Assembly: GCF_001676705.1 (NCBI RefSeq)
Contig: NZ_CP016170.1
Coordinates: 496,001 to 560,000 of the forward strand
Direction of reading: 5' to 3'
Length of the DNA: 64,000 nt
DNA from: Bordetella bronchialis
GTDB taxonomy: Bacteria; Pseudomonadota; Gammaproteobacteria; Burkholderiales; Burkholderiaceae_B
Shown: positions 51,120-61,218 of the stretch, one piece after another
Position numbering within the stretch: the stretch's first letter is position 1
How the letters are laid out: the number at the start of each line of letters is the position of its first letter
Position numbers and translations under genes: made by a program
Notes under the pieces: model-generated
Databases searched by the model: none
Seen by the model: the letters and a program-made list of their open reading frames with translations, nothing else
What the model was told of the DNA's origin: nothing

Positions 51120-52490
51120 TCAGCGCGCGGGGCCGGTCCAGACCGATTTGATGTTCGTGAATTCCTTCAATCCGTAGCTGCCCAGCTCGCGGCCGTAGCC
51201 GGATTGCTTGATGCCGCCGAAGGGCAGGCGCGGATCCGACGCCACGGTCCCGTTGATGAACACCGCGCCGGCTTCGATCTCGCGCGCCAGGATCTCGGCG
51301 CGTGCCAGGTCGCCTGTCCACAGCGCGGCGCCCAGGCCGAATACCGTGTCGTTGGCGATGCGGATGGCCTCGTCGGCATCCTTGCAGCGGATGATCGCCG
51401 CGGCGGGGCCGAATGTCTCGTCGCGGCCGGCGGGCATGTCGGGCGTGACGCGATCCAGCACGGTGGGCTCGAAGAAAAAGCCCTTGCCGGCGCGGGGCTC
51501 GCCGCCCAGCAACAGGCGGGCGCCGGCGTCCACGGATGCGCGCACCTGCTGGTGCAGGTCCACGCGCAGATTATTGCGCGCCATCGGGCCGACCTCCACG
51601 CCGGGGTCGCGCGGGTCGCCCACTTTCAAGGCGCGGGCATGCGCGACGAAGGCGTCGACGAAGGCATCGGCGACCTGCGCTTCCACGATGAAGCGCTTGG
51701 CCGAAATGCAGCTCTGGCCGGCGTTATGGAAGCGCGCCTTGGCGGCGGTGCGGGCGGCCAGGTCGATGTCGGCGTCGGCCAGCACCACGAAGGGATCCGA
51801 TCCGCCAAGCTCCAGCACCTGCTTCTTCAATGCCGCGCCTGCCTGCGCCGCGATGGTGCGGCCCACCGGCGTCGATCCGGTGAAGGTGACGGCGGCGATC
51901 CGGTCGTCCTCGATCAGCCGCCGTACCCGCGAGGAATCGACCAGCAGCGTGGAGAACAGGCCCCGCGGCGCATCGGCCCGTTCGAATACCTTGGCCAGCG
52001 CCACCGCGCATTGCGGCACGTTGTTGGCGTGCTTGAGTACCGCCGTGTTGCCGGCCAGCAAGGCGGGCGCGGCGAAACGCATGACCTGCCAGAACGGGTA
52101 ATTCCAGGGCATGACGGCCAGGACGGTGCCCAGCGGATCGAAGACCACCTTGCTGTGGGTCGCATTGCTGGCCACGACTTCCGGCGCCAGCAGGCGCTCG
52201 GCCTCGTCGGCGTAGTAGTCGCAGTTGATCGCGCATTTCTCGACTTCGGCGATGGCCTCGGAGATGGGCTTGCCCATTTCCGCGGTGATCAGCGCCGCGT
52301 ACTCGGCCTTGCCGGCGCGCAGGGTGGCGGCCAGCCGGCGCAGCAGCGCCTGGCGTTGCGCCAGGCTGGTGCGGCGCCACTCGCGCTGGGTGGACTGCGC
52401 CGCGGCCAGCGTGGCTTCGATGGCGGCGTCGTCATGGTCGTCGAAGGTGGCGAGCGTGCTTTCGTCGAAGGGATTGATGGAGTGAATCAT
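51120..52490 (-). CDS. Aldehyde dehydrogenase (succinate-semialdehyde type)
   Basis: The 456-residue enzyme starts MIHSINPFDESTLATF and resembles the Sad/GabD-like group: AEMGKPISEAIAEVEKCA, VMPWNYPFWQVMRFAAP, TGSTPVGRTIAAQAGAALKK, the LELGGSDPFVVL glutamate, and the catalytic cysteine in NAGQSCISAKRF. It is 28 bases from the Bug receptor gene and precedes the cupin gene. NAD(P)-dependent oxidation of a semialdehyde is likely. Confidence 0.9.
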   Translation of the reverse strand: MIHSINPFDESTLATFDDHDDAAIEATLAAAQSTQREWRRTSLAQRQALLRRLAATLRAGKAEYAALITAEMGKPISEAIAEVEKCAINCDYYADEAERLLAPEVVASNATHSKVVFDPLGTVLAVMPWNYPFWQVMRFAAPALLAGNTAVLKHANNVPQCAVALAKVFERADAPRGLFSTLLVDSSRVRRLIEDDRIAAVTFTGSTPVGRTIAAQAGAALKKQVLELGGSDPFVVLADADIDLAARTAAKARFHNAGQSCISAKRFIVEAQVADAFVDAFVAHARALKVGDPRDPGVEVGPMARNNLRVDLHQQVRASVDAGARLLLGGEPRAGKGFFFEPTVLDRVTPDMPAGRDETFGPAAAIIRCKDADEAIRIANDTVFGLGAALWTGDLARAEILAREIEAGAVFINGTVASDPRLPFGGIKQSGYGRELGSYGLKEFTNIKSVWTGPAR

Positions 52491-52517
52491 GAATGGCTTC
52501 CAGACACAGGCGTGCCG

Positions 52518-53501
52518 TTACTCCGCCTGGATATTGTTGTCCCGGATCAGTTTTCCGTAGACGGCATAGCCTTCCGCGGTGCGCTTGCCCAGTTCTTCGG
52601 GCGAAGACGCCACCGGGTTGGCGCCCTGCGACGCCAGCTTGGCCTTTACCTCGGGGTTGGCCAGCACCTGCTTGATCGTGGCGTTCAGCTTTTCGATCAC
52701 CGCCGGCGGCGTCTTGGCCGGCGCGACGATGACGAACCATGAAGAGAAGGTGAAGCCCGGCGAGCCGGATTCGGAAATCGTCGGCACGTTGGGCAGTTCG
52801 GCCATGCGTTTTTCCGACGAAATGCCCAGCAGATCGACGCGCTTGCTGTCGATCAGGCTTTTCGAGGTGGCCAGGGCCTGGAAGGCGACCTTGGCCTCGC
52901 CGCCCGCCACGCCTAGCGCCGCCGGCGTGGCGCCGCGGTAGGGGACGTGGACCATGTCCAGTTTGTTCTGCGATGCGAACAAAGCCATGGCGATGTGCTG
53001 CGGGCTGCCGATGCCGCCGGAGGCGTATTCGATGCGTCCGGGCGCCGCCTTGGCCGCGGCGATCAAGTCGCCGGCGTTCTTGTAGAGCCCCGGCGTGGCG
53101 ATCAGGCTCCATTCGAAGGTGGTGACCAGGGAGACGGGCGCGAAATCCTTCAGCGGATTCCAGGGCGTCTTCGACAGATTGGGCACCATGGTCAGGATGC
53201 TGTCGTTGAAGGCCCCGATGGTGTAGCCGTCCGGTGTGGCGGTGGCCACCCGGTTGGCGCCGATGGCGCCGGCCGCGCCCGGCAGGTTTTCCACGACGAT
53301 GGACTGGTTCAGGATCTTGCCCATCTCCTGGGCAACCAGGCGCGCGACATTGTCGACAGCGCTGGCCGTGGCCAGAGGAATGATCATGGTGATGGGGCGT
53401 TCCGGATAGTCGGCCCGCGCTTGCTGGGCCGCGCCGGCTGCCGCCAGACAGAGCGTTGCGGCGATCCTCACTGCGGTACGACATTTATTCCATGCCTTCA
53501 C
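52518..53501 (-). CDS. Bug-family tripartite tricarboxylate receptor
   Basis: The 327-residue periplasmic protein has a signal peptide (AATLCLAAAGAAQQARA-D) and the Bug/TctC start YPERPITMIIPLATASAVDN, VENLPGAAGAIGANRVATAT and DGYTIGAFNDSIL. Bug receptors are very abundant in Bordetella and relatives and bind carboxylates, amino acids and amides. No TctA/TctB membrane genes are near, as usual for orphan Bug genes. It heads the leftward operon and faces a LysR gene. Confidence 0.93.
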   Translation of the reverse strand: MKAWNKCRTAVRIAATLCLAAAGAAQQARADYPERPITMIIPLATASAVDNVARLVAQEMGKILNQSIVVENLPGAAGAIGANRVATATPDGYTIGAFNDSILTMVPNLSKTPWNPLKDFAPVSLVTTFEWSLIATPGLYKNAGDLIAAAKAAPGRIEYASGGIGSPQHIAMALFASQNKLDMVHVPYRGATPAALGVAGGEAKVAFQALATSKSLIDSKRVDLLGISSEKRMAELPNVPTISESGSPGFTFSSWFVIVAPAKTPPAVIEKLNATIKQVLANPEVKAKLASQGANPVASSPEELGKRTAEGYAVYGKLIRDNNIQAE

Positions 53502-53661
53502 AGCCTTCTCCTCGATGATGTTTGCGGGGGTAAGCTCGCGGGCGACACTCTAGGGGGGGGCACCGCGCTCTGTCCAATGGCGATTTTCTATTTCTTGCAT
53601 CGAAAGCCGCCATAATTCGTTACGCTTACGCATATCCTGCGGAGCGGGACGCCGTGGGGCC

Positions 53662-54609
53662 ATGCCGAATATGACGAATAAATCCGGAATCAAGCTGCGC
53701 CAGCTCGAATATTTCCTGGCCATCGCCGAGACGCTGCATTTCTCCAAGGCGGCGGAAAAGCTGTTCGTGACCCAGCCCACCTTGTCGCACCAGCTTGCGG
53801 AACTGGAAAGCCACCTGGGCAAGGCGCTGTTCGACCGCTCCGGCAAGCACATCCGCCTGACGCAGGAGGGCCAGGTCTTCCATGCCTATGCCAAGCGGAC
53901 CGTGGACGAGCTGGCGGCCGGGTGCGCGGCGCTGGAGGAACTGGATGCCTTGCAGCGCGGGCATCTGGCGATCGGCGCCAGCCAATCCTTCACCCGCAAG
54001 CTCCTGCCGCCGGTGGTGGCCGGGTTCATGCGGGCCTATCCGCATGTCCGCCTGACGGTCACGGAAATGATGGCGCCCATGATCGAGGAAAAACTGGCGG
54101 CCGGGGACCTGCACCTGGGCGTCGCCTTCGTGCCGGCGCGGCTGGACGAAACGGCGGTGGAGCCGCTCTTCACGGAGCGGCTCATGCTGGTCGTGGGCGC
54201 GGCCCACAGGCTGGCGGGCCGCAAGCGCGTGCGGCTGGCGGACCTGGCGCGCGAACCGCTGGTGCTGATGACGCGGGATTACTACACCCGGGCGCTGGTG
54301 GAACAGTATTTCGACCAGCGCGGCCTGGTGCCCAACATCGTTTGCGAGACCAACGCGCTGGGCTTGATGATGGACCTGGCGGCCGCTTCGCAGGTCGCGA
54401 CGCTGTTGCCCGAAAGCACCATCGATCCGTCGGCCCGCGTGGCGGTCATACCCGTGTACGAGCCCGTGCCGATACGGGTGTCGGCGTTGCTATGGTCCAA
54501 GCGGCATCACCGCACCACCGCCGCGACCACCTTCGCCGGGCTGCTGCGCCAGCGGCTGCATGCCGCCGAGCCCGCCCTGCGCCGCGCCAAGGGCGCCGTT
54601 ACGCAATGA
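53662..54609 (+). CDS. LysR-family transcriptional regulator (CynR-like)
   Basis: The 315-residue protein begins MPNMTNKSGIKLRQLEYFLA with the HTH LHFSKAAEKLFVTQPTLSHQ and the effector domain (LAIGASQSFTRKLLPPVVAG, HLGVAFVPARLDETAVEPLF). It is divergent from the Bug-ALDH-cupin-ABM operon and probably controls it. The 160-base intergenic region contains a G-run (53552-53560) near the Bug start side. Confidence 0.92.
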   Translation: MPNMTNKSGIKLRQLEYFLAIAETLHFSKAAEKLFVTQPTLSHQLAELESHLGKALFDRSGKHIRLTQEGQVFHAYAKRTVDELAAGCAALEELDALQRGHLAIGASQSFTRKLLPPVVAGFMRAYPHVRLTVTEMMAPMIEEKLAAGDLHLGVAFVPARLDETAVEPLFTERLMLVVGAAHRLAGRKRVRLADLAREPLVLMTRDYYTRALVEQYFDQRGLVPNIVCETNALGLMMDLAAASQVATLLPESTIDPSARVAVIPVYEPVPIRVSALLWSKRHHRTTAATTFAGLLRQRLHAAEPALRRAKGAVTQ

Positions 54610-54691
54610 AGCACCCTGGGTCCGTCCCCTGCGTCGCCCTGCCTACAATAGGCGTTTTGCCTCATCCGGTCCGACCGCAGGAGATACCCCG

Positions 54692-55219
54692 ATGCCGCTT
54701 CTTACCTTGACCCGTTGCACCGTACTGGCGATCGCCGCGGCCGTTCTGGCGGGATGCTCGACGACGACGGGGCAGGCACAGGCACAGGGGCCCGGCGCCG
54801 CCCAGGCGGCCACGACCTCGGATTCCCTGGCGCAGACGCACTGGCGGCTGGTCCGCTGGCAGTCGCCGGACGGCTCGGACTATCCCTTGCAGCTGGGCCA
54901 GATCTACCCGCCCTTGAGCCTGGCCTTCATGGCGCGCAATCGCGATTACCGGGTGTCCGGTTTCTCCGGCTGCAATGAATTCTCGGGCACGTACCAATTG
55001 CAAGGCGGCAAACTGATCATTACGCTGCCTTCCAGCCGTGCGCTGCGCTGCGCCACGCCGGAGCTGCGGGAGGCCGAGCACGCCTACCTGTCGGCGCTGG
55101 CGCATATCAGCACCTTTACCCTGGACAGCGGCGGCGCGCCGCACCAGATGACCTTCAACGTGCGTAACGGCGATGTCCTGACATTCCTGCGTGGCCCCGA
55201 TATCTCGACGACGCGCTGA
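54692..55219 (+). CDS. META-domain lipoprotein, copy 1
   Basis: The 175-residue protein has a signal peptide with lipobox LAGC (Cys about residue 21) and a Ala/Gln-rich linker. A META/HslJ-like domain follows: LAQTHWRLVRWQSPDG, SGFSGCNEFSGTYQLQGGKL, LRCATPELREAEHAYLSAL. Conserved cysteines in GCNEF and LRCAT may form a disulfide. The following gene encodes a related protein, so the pair is a tandem duplication. META proteins are linked to heat or antibiotic stress in other bacteria; role here unknown. Confidence 0.88.
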   Translation: MPLLTLTRCTVLAIAAAVLAGCSTTTGQAQAQGPGAAQAATTSDSLAQTHWRLVRWQSPDGSDYPLQLGQIYPPLSLAFMARNRDYRVSGFSGCNEFSGTYQLQGGKLIITLPSSRALRCATPELREAEHAYLSALAHISTFTLDSGGAPHQMTFNVRNGDVLTFLRGPDISTTR

Positions 55220-55234
55220 TCCTGGAGTCTTTTC

Positions 55235-55753
55235 ATGTTTTTTCCCTTCCCGCGTCGGATCGCCTGCATGGCGGTGGCGGCTGCCGCGCTGTCGGCGTGC
55301 GCAACGCCCATGCAGCCCGAACTGGCGCAGGCGCGCTACCAGCCCGCCTATGCCTCGGATTTCCTGGCCCAGACCAACTGGGTGCTGGCGCGCTGGACCC
55401 GGTCCGGCGGCACGCTGCGGCCCGTTCCACGCAACGACGGCCGCGACCGGCCCATCACGATCAGCTTCGTGCACGAAGGCATGCAGCTGCGCGTGGCGGG
55501 CTACGCCGGCTGCAACAACTACAGCAGCACCTATACGGTGGCCAATGGCAACCTGATCGTGACGGCTCCCCCGGTGGCGACGCGCATGGCCTGCGCGCGG
55601 CCGGAGCTGAACCAGATGGAGCAGGATTTCCTGGCCGCGCTGACCCGCATCCGGGCCACCTCCGTGGACGATACGGGCAATCCGCGCCGGCTCTCCCTGA
55701 CGCTGGACAACGGCGAAGTGCTGGATTTCGCGCGCGCCGACGCGGGGCGGTAA
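55235..55753 (+). CDS. META-domain lipoprotein, copy 2
   Basis: The 172-residue lipoprotein has lipobox LSAC (Cys about residue 22) and then the same domain order as its neighbour: FLAQTNWVLARWTRSGG, VAGYAGCNNYSSTYTVANGN, TRMACARPELNQMEQDFLAAL. The GCN and ACARPE cysteines are kept. It starts 15 bases after copy 1 stops; the two are presumably one transcript. Confidence 0.88.
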   Translation: MFFPFPRRIACMAVAAAALSACATPMQPELAQARYQPAYASDFLAQTNWVLARWTRSGGTLRPVPRNDGRDRPITISFVHEGMQLRVAGYAGCNNYSSTYTVANGNLIVTAPPVATRMACARPELNQMEQDFLAALTRIRATSVDDTGNPRRLSLTLDNGEVLDFARADAGR

Positions 55754-55756
55754 GCG

Positions 55757-56509
55757 GTGTCCATGTCCCCCGTCACGAATATCGCCGCCTACAAATTCGT
55801 CACCCTGGATGACCTGCAAGCGCTGCGCGCGCGCATGCTGGATACCGCGGCGGCGCACGACTTGAAAGGCACCGTGCTGCTGGCCGAGGAAGGCATCAAC
55901 CTTTTCCTGTCGGGCGGCGCGCAGGGCGTTGCAGGGTTCCTGGACTGGCTGCGCGCGGATCCCCGCTTCGCCGGCCTGGAAGTGAAGTCCAGCTATTCGG
56001 AACAGATTCCGTTTCGCAAACTGCTGGTCAAGATCAAGCGGGAAATCATTCGCATGAACCATCCGGCGATCCGGCCGGAAGCGGGGCGGGCGCCCAGCGT
56101 GGACGCGCGCACGCTGGCCCGCTGGCTGGCCAGCGGCCGCGACGATGCCGGGCAGCCTATCGTCATGCTCGATACCCGTAATGCCTTCGAGGTCGATGCC
56201 GGTACCTTCGAGGGTGCGCTGGACTGGCGCATCGATCGATTCACCCAGTTTCCCGAGGCGCTGCGCGCGCATCGGGACGAGCTCCAGGGCAAGACCGTGG
56301 TCAGCTTCTGCACCGGCGGCATACGCTGCGAAAAAGCCGCCCTTTACATGGCGCGGGAAGGCGTGCGCGACGTCTACCAGCTGGAAGGCGGCATACTGAA
56401 GTACTTCGAGGAAACGGGCGGCGCCGGTTTCAAGGGAAGTTGCTTCGTTTTCGACGAGCGCGAGCTGTTGGGGCCGGACCTGGCGCCGGCCGCCGGCGCC
56501 GCGCATTAA
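55757..56509 (+). CDS. trhO: tRNA uridine(34) hydroxylase (TrhO/YceA-like)
   Basis: The 250-residue rhodanese-like protein has an N-terminal acylphosphatase-like domain ([19 protein letters not shown]). The C-terminal rhodanese domain carries the TrhO-type active loop [11 protein letters not shown] with Cys185. TrhO hydroxylates uridine 34 in certain tRNAs with molecular oxygen, starting 5-carboxymethoxyuridine formation. GTG 55757 and ATG 55763 are both usable starts. It follows the META genes by three bases. Confidence 0.9.
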   Translation: MSMSPVTNIAAYKFVTLDDLQALRARMLDTAAAHDLKGTVLLAEEGINLFLSGGAQGVAGFLDWLRADPRFAGLEVKSSYSEQIPFRKLLVKIKREIIRMNHPAIRPEAGRAPSVDARTLARWLASGRDDAGQPIVMLDTRNAFEVDAGTFEGALDWRIDRFTQFPEALRAHRDELQGKTVVSFCTGGIRCEKAALYMAREGVRDVYQLEGGILKYFEETGGAGFKGSCFVFDERELLGPDLAPAAGAAH

Positions 56510-56518
56510 GGAGCCGCC

Positions 56519-57289
56519 GTGTCGCGTGCGCCCCTGGGCATCATGGCTGCCCTGCATGACGAGATCGCCGGCTTGCTGGCACATATGGGGCCGGACGCGG
56601 CGTGCCGGCGCATCGGCATGCGTGACTATTATGTCGGCGAACTCTACGGCCAGCCCTGCGTGGTGGTGCTCGCGCGCATCGGCAAGGTGGCGGCGGCGGC
56701 CACGGCCGTCACGCTGATCCGCGACTTCGACGTGCGCGCCCTGTTGTTCACCGGCCTGGCGGGCGGCATCGCGCCCGGCGTGCGCGTCGGCGATGTCGTC
56801 ATCGCCGACGCGCTGGTGCACCACGACCTGGATGCGCGGCCGCTATTTCCGCAATACGAGGTGCCGCTGCTCGCGGTCAGCCTGCTGCCGACGGACGCGC
56901 GGATGAACGGGGTGCTGGCGCAGTGCGCGGCCGATTACCTGGCCCTGGCGCTGGCGCGCGACGTGGATGCCGCGACGCGCGATCTGTTCGCCATCGGGGC
57001 ACCCATGCTGCATCGCGGCCTGGTGGCCAGCGGCGACCGCTTCGTGGGCGATGCGGATACCGCCGCCACGGTCCACGCCGGCCTGCCCGACACGCTCTGC
57101 GTGGAAATGGAAGGCGCCGCGGTGGCCCAGGTGTGCCACGAATACCAGGTGCCCTGTGCCGTGATGCGGACGATCTCCGATCGGGCGGATGCCGCCGCGC
57201 CGGTGGATTTCGCCGCTTTCCTGAATCACATCGCCAGCCACTATTCCAGCGGCATCGTCAGCCGCTTCATCGAGGCATACACCGACTAG
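56519..57289 (+). CDS. mtnN: 5'-methylthioadenosine/S-adenosylhomocysteine nucleosidase
   Basis: The 256-residue enzyme splits MTA and SAH at the glycosidic bond. Landmarks: GIMAALHDEIAGLL with catalytic Glu15, FTGLAGGIAPGVRVGDVVI, LCVEMEGAAVAQVCHEY (substrate ribose glutamate) and MRTISDRADAAA (catalytic Asp). The GTG start lies 9 bases after trhO with AAGGAG. It belongs to SAM recycling, and its length is slightly above E. coli MtnN (232). Confidence 0.92.
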   Translation: MSRAPLGIMAALHDEIAGLLAHMGPDAACRRIGMRDYYVGELYGQPCVVVLARIGKVAAAATAVTLIRDFDVRALLFTGLAGGIAPGVRVGDVVIADALVHHDLDARPLFPQYEVPLLAVSLLPTDARMNGVLAQCAADYLALALARDVDAATRDLFAIGAPMLHRGLVASGDRFVGDADTAATVHAGLPDTLCVEMEGAAVAQVCHEYQVPCAVMRTISDRADAAAPVDFAAFLNHIASHYSSGIVSRFIEAYTD

Positions 57290-57311
57290 CGGCGTACGCC
57301 CGTGCCGGGGT

Positions 57312-59483
57312 TCAACTGACCCGCATTCCAGGCTGCGCGCCGGAATGGGGCTCCAGCACAAAGATGCCGGGCTGGGCCGATTCGTCCGCGTGGCTGGCCG
57401 CCAGCACCATGCCTTCGGATATGCCGAACTTCATCTTGCGTGGCGCCAGGTTGGCGACCATGACGGTCAGCTTGCCGATCAGGTCCTGCGGCTTGTAGGC
57501 GGACTTGATGCCGGAAAACACGTTGCGATGGCGCCCTTCGCCGACATCCAGCGTCAGGCGCAGCAGCTTGGTCGAGCCTTCGACTTCCTCGCAATCGACG
57601 ATGCGGGCCACCCGCAGGTCGATCTTGGCGAAGTCGTCGATGGCGATCGTGCCGGCGATGGCTTCGCCGCCCGGCAAGCCGCCGGCCGATTCCCCAGCGG
57701 TGCCCGCGACGGACGTGGCGGGCGCGGAAGAGGCGGCGGGCTTGGCGCCCGCCCCTTGGGACTTGGCGGCCTTGGCGGCGGGCGCCGCGGCCGCTGCCGG
57801 GACGTCGACCAGGGCGTCCAGCATGGCGGGGTCGACGCGCTGCATCAGGTGCTTGAACGGCGCGATGCTCAGGGGCAGCATGGCGGCGTCCTGCCACACG
57901 AAGGGGGCCGGTTGGCCGAAGAGTTCGCGGGCGACACGGTCGGCCAGGGCCGGCAATACCGGCGCCAGCATGACGGACAGCGCCTTGAAGCCGGCCAGGG
58001 CGCGCGAACAGATGTCCTGCAAAGCGGCCTTCTGGTCTTCGCCCGCGGTGGCGATGCCCTTGGCCATGACCCAGGGCTGCGCGGCGTCGAACGCCTGGTT
58101 GATGCGGTCGGCGCAGGCCATGATGTCGCGGATGGCGCGGCCGTACTCGCGGGCTTCCAGCGCCGCGCGCACGGTTTCGGCCTGCTCGGCCAGTTCGGCC
58201 GACAGCGCCTTGGTGTCGCCTTGGTAGGCCAGCGCGCCGCCGAAGTGGCGGGTGATGAAATTGGCCGCGCGGCTGGCGATATTGACGTACTTGCCGATCA
58301 GGTCGCTGTTGACGCGGGCGATGAAATCCTCGGCGGTGAAGTCGACGTCCTCTACCTTGGCATTGAGCTTGGCGGCGATGTAGTAGCGCAGCCACTCCGG
58401 ATCCATGCCGACTTCCAGGTAGCGCAGGGGCGATATGCCCGTGCCCCGGCTCTTGGACATTTTCTCGCCGCTGACGGTGATGAAACCGTGGACGTTCAGC
58501 GCATCCGGCGTCTTGCGGCCCGCGAACTTCAGCATCGCCGGCCAGAACAGGGCGTGGAAGTAGATGATGTCCTTGCCGATGAAGTGCACCTGTTCCGTCG
58601 CGCCGGCGGGGTCCAGCAGCGCATCGAAGTCCATGCCCTGCTTATCGCAATAGGCCTTCAGCGAGGCCAGGTAGCCCACCGGCGCGTCCAGCCAGACATA
58701 GAAATACTTGCCCGGCGCGTCGGGGATCTCGATGCCGAAGTAGGGCGCCTCGCGCGAGATGTCCCAGTCGCCGAGCTTGGCCTGGGCATCGTCAGCGCCC
58801 AGCCACTCGCGCGTTTTCGCCAGGACTTCCGGCTGCAGGCGGCGCGTGCCGGCGGCATTGGCCCCGGCCGTCCATTCGCGCAGGAAGGCCACGCAGCGCG
58901 GATCCGACAGCTTGAAGAAGAAATGTTCGGAGCTCTTCAGGACCGGCGTTGCCTGGGTCAGGGTGGAGTAGGGATTGATCAGGTCGGTCGGCGCATAGAC
59001 CGCGCCGCAGACTTCGCAGGAGTCGCCGTACTGATCCTTGGCGTGGCACACCGGGCATTCGCCCTTGATGTAGCGATCGGCCAGGAACATTCCCTTGACC
59101 GGATCGTAGAACTGCTCGATGGTGCGGGTCTCGATCAGCCCCTGGGCCTTCAGCGCGCGATAGATGTCCTGCGACAGCGCGACGTTCTCCGGCGTGTCGG
59201 TGGAGTGCCAGTGGTCGAACCGGACGTGGAAGCCGTTCAGGTAGCGCGGCCGTTCGGCGGCATAGCGCGCCACCAGTTCGCGCGGCGTAATGCCTTCGCT
59301 TTCCGCCTTCAGCATGATGGGCGCGCCATGGGCATCGTCCGCGCCCACGAAATGCACCGTATGCCCCGCCATGCGCATGCTCCTGACCCAGATGTCGGCC
59401 TGGATGTACTCCATGATGTGGCCGATGTGGAACGAGCCGTTGGCGTAGGGCAGGGCGGTGGTGACGAACAGGGTACGAGGCAT
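57312..59483 (-). CDS. metG: Methionyl-tRNA synthetase
   Basis: The 723-residue enzyme charges tRNA-Met. The Rossmann domain has HIGH (H19-I-G-H22). A zinc knuckle is seen in [17 protein letters not shown], and KMSKS begins at Lys341 ([11 protein letters not shown]). After the anticodon-binding helix domain comes an Ala/Gly/Ser-rich linker of about 50 residues and then the C-terminal tRNA-binding domain ([29 protein letters not shown]), as in the two-part E. coli-type enzyme. It converges with mtnN. Confidence 0.97.
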   Translation of the reverse strand: MPRTLFVTTALPYANGSFHIGHIMEYIQADIWVRSMRMAGHTVHFVGADDAHGAPIMLKAESEGITPRELVARYAAERPRYLNGFHVRFDHWHSTDTPENVALSQDIYRALKAQGLIETRTIEQFYDPVKGMFLADRYIKGECPVCHAKDQYGDSCEVCGAVYAPTDLINPYSTLTQATPVLKSSEHFFFKLSDPRCVAFLREWTAGANAAGTRRLQPEVLAKTREWLGADDAQAKLGDWDISREAPYFGIEIPDAPGKYFYVWLDAPVGYLASLKAYCDKQGMDFDALLDPAGATEQVHFIGKDIIYFHALFWPAMLKFAGRKTPDALNVHGFITVSGEKMSKSRGTGISPLRYLEVGMDPEWLRYYIAAKLNAKVEDVDFTAEDFIARVNSDLIGKYVNIASRAANFITRHFGGALAYQGDTKALSAELAEQAETVRAALEAREYGRAIRDIMACADRINQAFDAAQPWVMAKGIATAGEDQKAALQDICSRALAGFKALSVMLAPVLPALADRVARELFGQPAPFVWQDAAMLPLSIAPFKHLMQRVDPAMLDALVDVPAAAAAPAAKAAKSQGAGAKPAASSAPATSVAGTAGESAGGLPGGEAIAGTIAIDDFAKIDLRVARIVDCEEVEGSTKLLRLTLDVGEGRHRNVFSGIKSAYKPQDLIGKLTVMVANLAPRKMKFGISEGMVLAASHADESAQPGIFVLEPHSGAQPGMRVS

Positions 59484-59718
59484 GGCCGAGGGGCGAAGTG
59501 GAAAACCGGACCCGGCATTTTAGAGCCACTCGAAGCCGGCGGGCCCAGGACGGGCGTGAGGGGGGTGGAGACGCATGAGGCGGACGGGGCCGCCCCTGGG
59601 CCGGGCGCGCCAGACCATGCGGAAACCCGCGCGCGCACACCAGGCGCGGAAATCGGATACGCGGAACGGATCAGCCGCCGGAATCCGGCAACCGGAGACG
59701 CTGGCGCGGGGGAGGCGC

Positions 59719-59973
59719 CTAGCGGACTTCGCGCACTTCGACGTCGATGACGTCGGGGCGCACGCCCTGGAAGGGGGCGGGGCCTCGGGTGGCGTTGCGC
59801 TGGTGCCAGTAGGCCTTGACGCCGAAGGGCCGGCCGCGGACCTTGGACACCACATACAGGATGCCCACCGCGATGGCGGTGGATACCATGAAAATAAGGG
59901 CCATGACACCGCCGATGAGGGCGAGCACCGTGAACGCGAGGGCGCGAACGAAGCGGGTAAGAGCGTTGTCCAT
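59719..59973 (-). CDS. Small membrane protein
   Basis: The 84-residue protein has a basic start, two close hydrophobic stretches (ALAFTVLALIGGVMALIFMV and AIAVGILYVV), then a soluble end with KAYWHQRNATRGPAPF and DVIDVEVREV. I do not recognise its family. It lies between metG and the divergent apbC. The 235 bases on its metG side hold no gene that can be supported. Confidence 0.6.
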   Translation of the reverse strand: MDNALTRFVRALAFTVLALIGGVMALIFMVSTAIAVGILYVVSKVRGRPFGVKAYWHQRNATRGPAPFQGVRPDVIDVEVREVR

Positions 59974-60129
59974 GCTAAGAATGATGCGTAAGGCGGCGAA
60001 AAGTTCCTGCGGATTCCGCTATCCTTGCAACTGAGACAGAAGCGATATAGGCCGCACGGTGCTGAAAAAGCCAGGCTGTAAACCGGGATAGCCGCGCCAA
60101 AGCCCGGGTGCCTGCAGGAATATAGTGAC

Positions 60130-61215
60130 ATGAGTTTGACGATCCAACAAATAAAGGCGGTCCTGGAAGGTGTAACGGACCCGCAAACCGGCGCCAGCAT
60201 CGGTAAATATGTAAAAGACCGCGACATCCACGTGGACACGGATCCGGTATCCGTGGCGGTGGAGCTGGGCTACCCCGCGCGTTCGCGGCAACAGGCCCTG
60301 CGGCAGGCGGTCGTGGATGCGCTGGCGGCCGCCGGCGCGCCCGGGGCCCGCGTTTCCGTCACCTGGAAAATCGCCACGCATGCCGTGCAGCGCGGGTTGA
60401 AGCCCTTGCCCAATGTCGCCAATATCATCGCGGTGGCGTCCGGCAAGGGTGGCGTGGGCAAGAGCACCACCGCGGTGAACCTGGCGCTGGCCCTGGCGGC
60501 CGAAGGCGCCCAGGTGGGCGTGCTGGACGCGGACATCTATGGCCCGAGCGTGCCGACCATGCTGGGCATCTCCGGCCGCCCGGTCAGCCACGACAACAAA
60601 TCCATGGAGCCGCTGCAAGGCCATGGCTTGCAGGCCAATTCCATCGGTTTCCTGATCGATGCCGATTCGCCGGCGATCTGGCGCGGTCCCATGGTGACCC
60701 AGGCGCTGGAACAGCTGCTGCGGCAGACCAACTGGCGGTCGCTGGACTACCTGATCGTCGACATGCCCCCGGGCACGGGGGATATCGCCCTGACGCTGGC
60801 GCAGAAGGTGCCGGTGGTCGGTGCCGTCATCGTCACCACGCCCCAGGACATCGCGCTGCTGGATGCCCGCAAGGGCCTGCGCATGTTCGAGAAGGTCGAG
60901 GTGCCCGTGCTGGGCGTGGTCGAGAACATGTCCGTGCACATCTGCAGCAATTGCGGCCACGCCGAACACATCTTCGGCGAAGGCGGCGGCAAACGCATGG
61001 CCGAGCAGTACGGCGTGGCATGGCTGGGCGGCCTGCCGCTGACCATGAATATCCGCGAGCAGACCGACGCCGGCAATCCCACGGTGGCGGCGGACCCTTC
61101 CAGCGAGGCCGCCAGCCTGTACCGGGACATCGCGGTCCGGGTCGCGGCGGCCGTGGCGGAGTTGCCACGCGACATGGCCGGCAGGATTCCGAACGTCGTC
61201 GTCCAGCCCAGCTGA
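60130..61215 (+). CDS. apbC: Iron-sulfur cluster carrier protein ApbC (Mrp)
   Basis: The 361-residue P-loop ATPase binds and transfers 4Fe-4S clusters to target proteins. A MIP18/DUF59 domain spans about residues 1-75, followed by the deviant Walker A SGKGGVGKST (about 104-113), DADIYGPSVPTML, DYLIVDMPPGTGDIAL and the cluster-binding C272-x-x-C275 in HICSNCGHAEHI. It is divergent from the small membrane protein gene and upstream of tamA. Confidence 0.95.
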   Translation: MSLTIQQIKAVLEGVTDPQTGASIGKYVKDRDIHVDTDPVSVAVELGYPARSRQQALRQAVVDALAAAGAPGARVSVTWKIATHAVQRGLKPLPNVANIIAVASGKGGVGKSTTAVNLALALAAEGAQVGVLDADIYGPSVPTMLGISGRPVSHDNKSMEPLQGHGLQANSIGFLIDADSPAIWRGPMVTQALEQLLRQTNWRSLDYLIVDMPPGTGDIALTLAQKVPVVGAVIVTTPQDIALLDARKGLRMFEKVEVPVLGVVENMSVHICSNCGHAEHIFGEGGGKRMAEQYGVAWLGGLPLTMNIREQTDAGNPTVAADPSSEAASLYRDIAVRVAAAVAELPRDMAGRIPNVVVQPS

Positions 61216-61218
61216 CGC

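Noticed and set aside
59520..59718. Leftward frame ending in FRAWCARAGFRMVWRARP
   Set aside because: It looks slightly like a methyltransferase end, but there is no start, no SAM motif and the similarity is too short to report as a pseudogene.
57345..59750. Rightward open frame of about 800 codons
   Set aside because: It is antisense to metG, whose motifs are complete; the length only reflects base composition.
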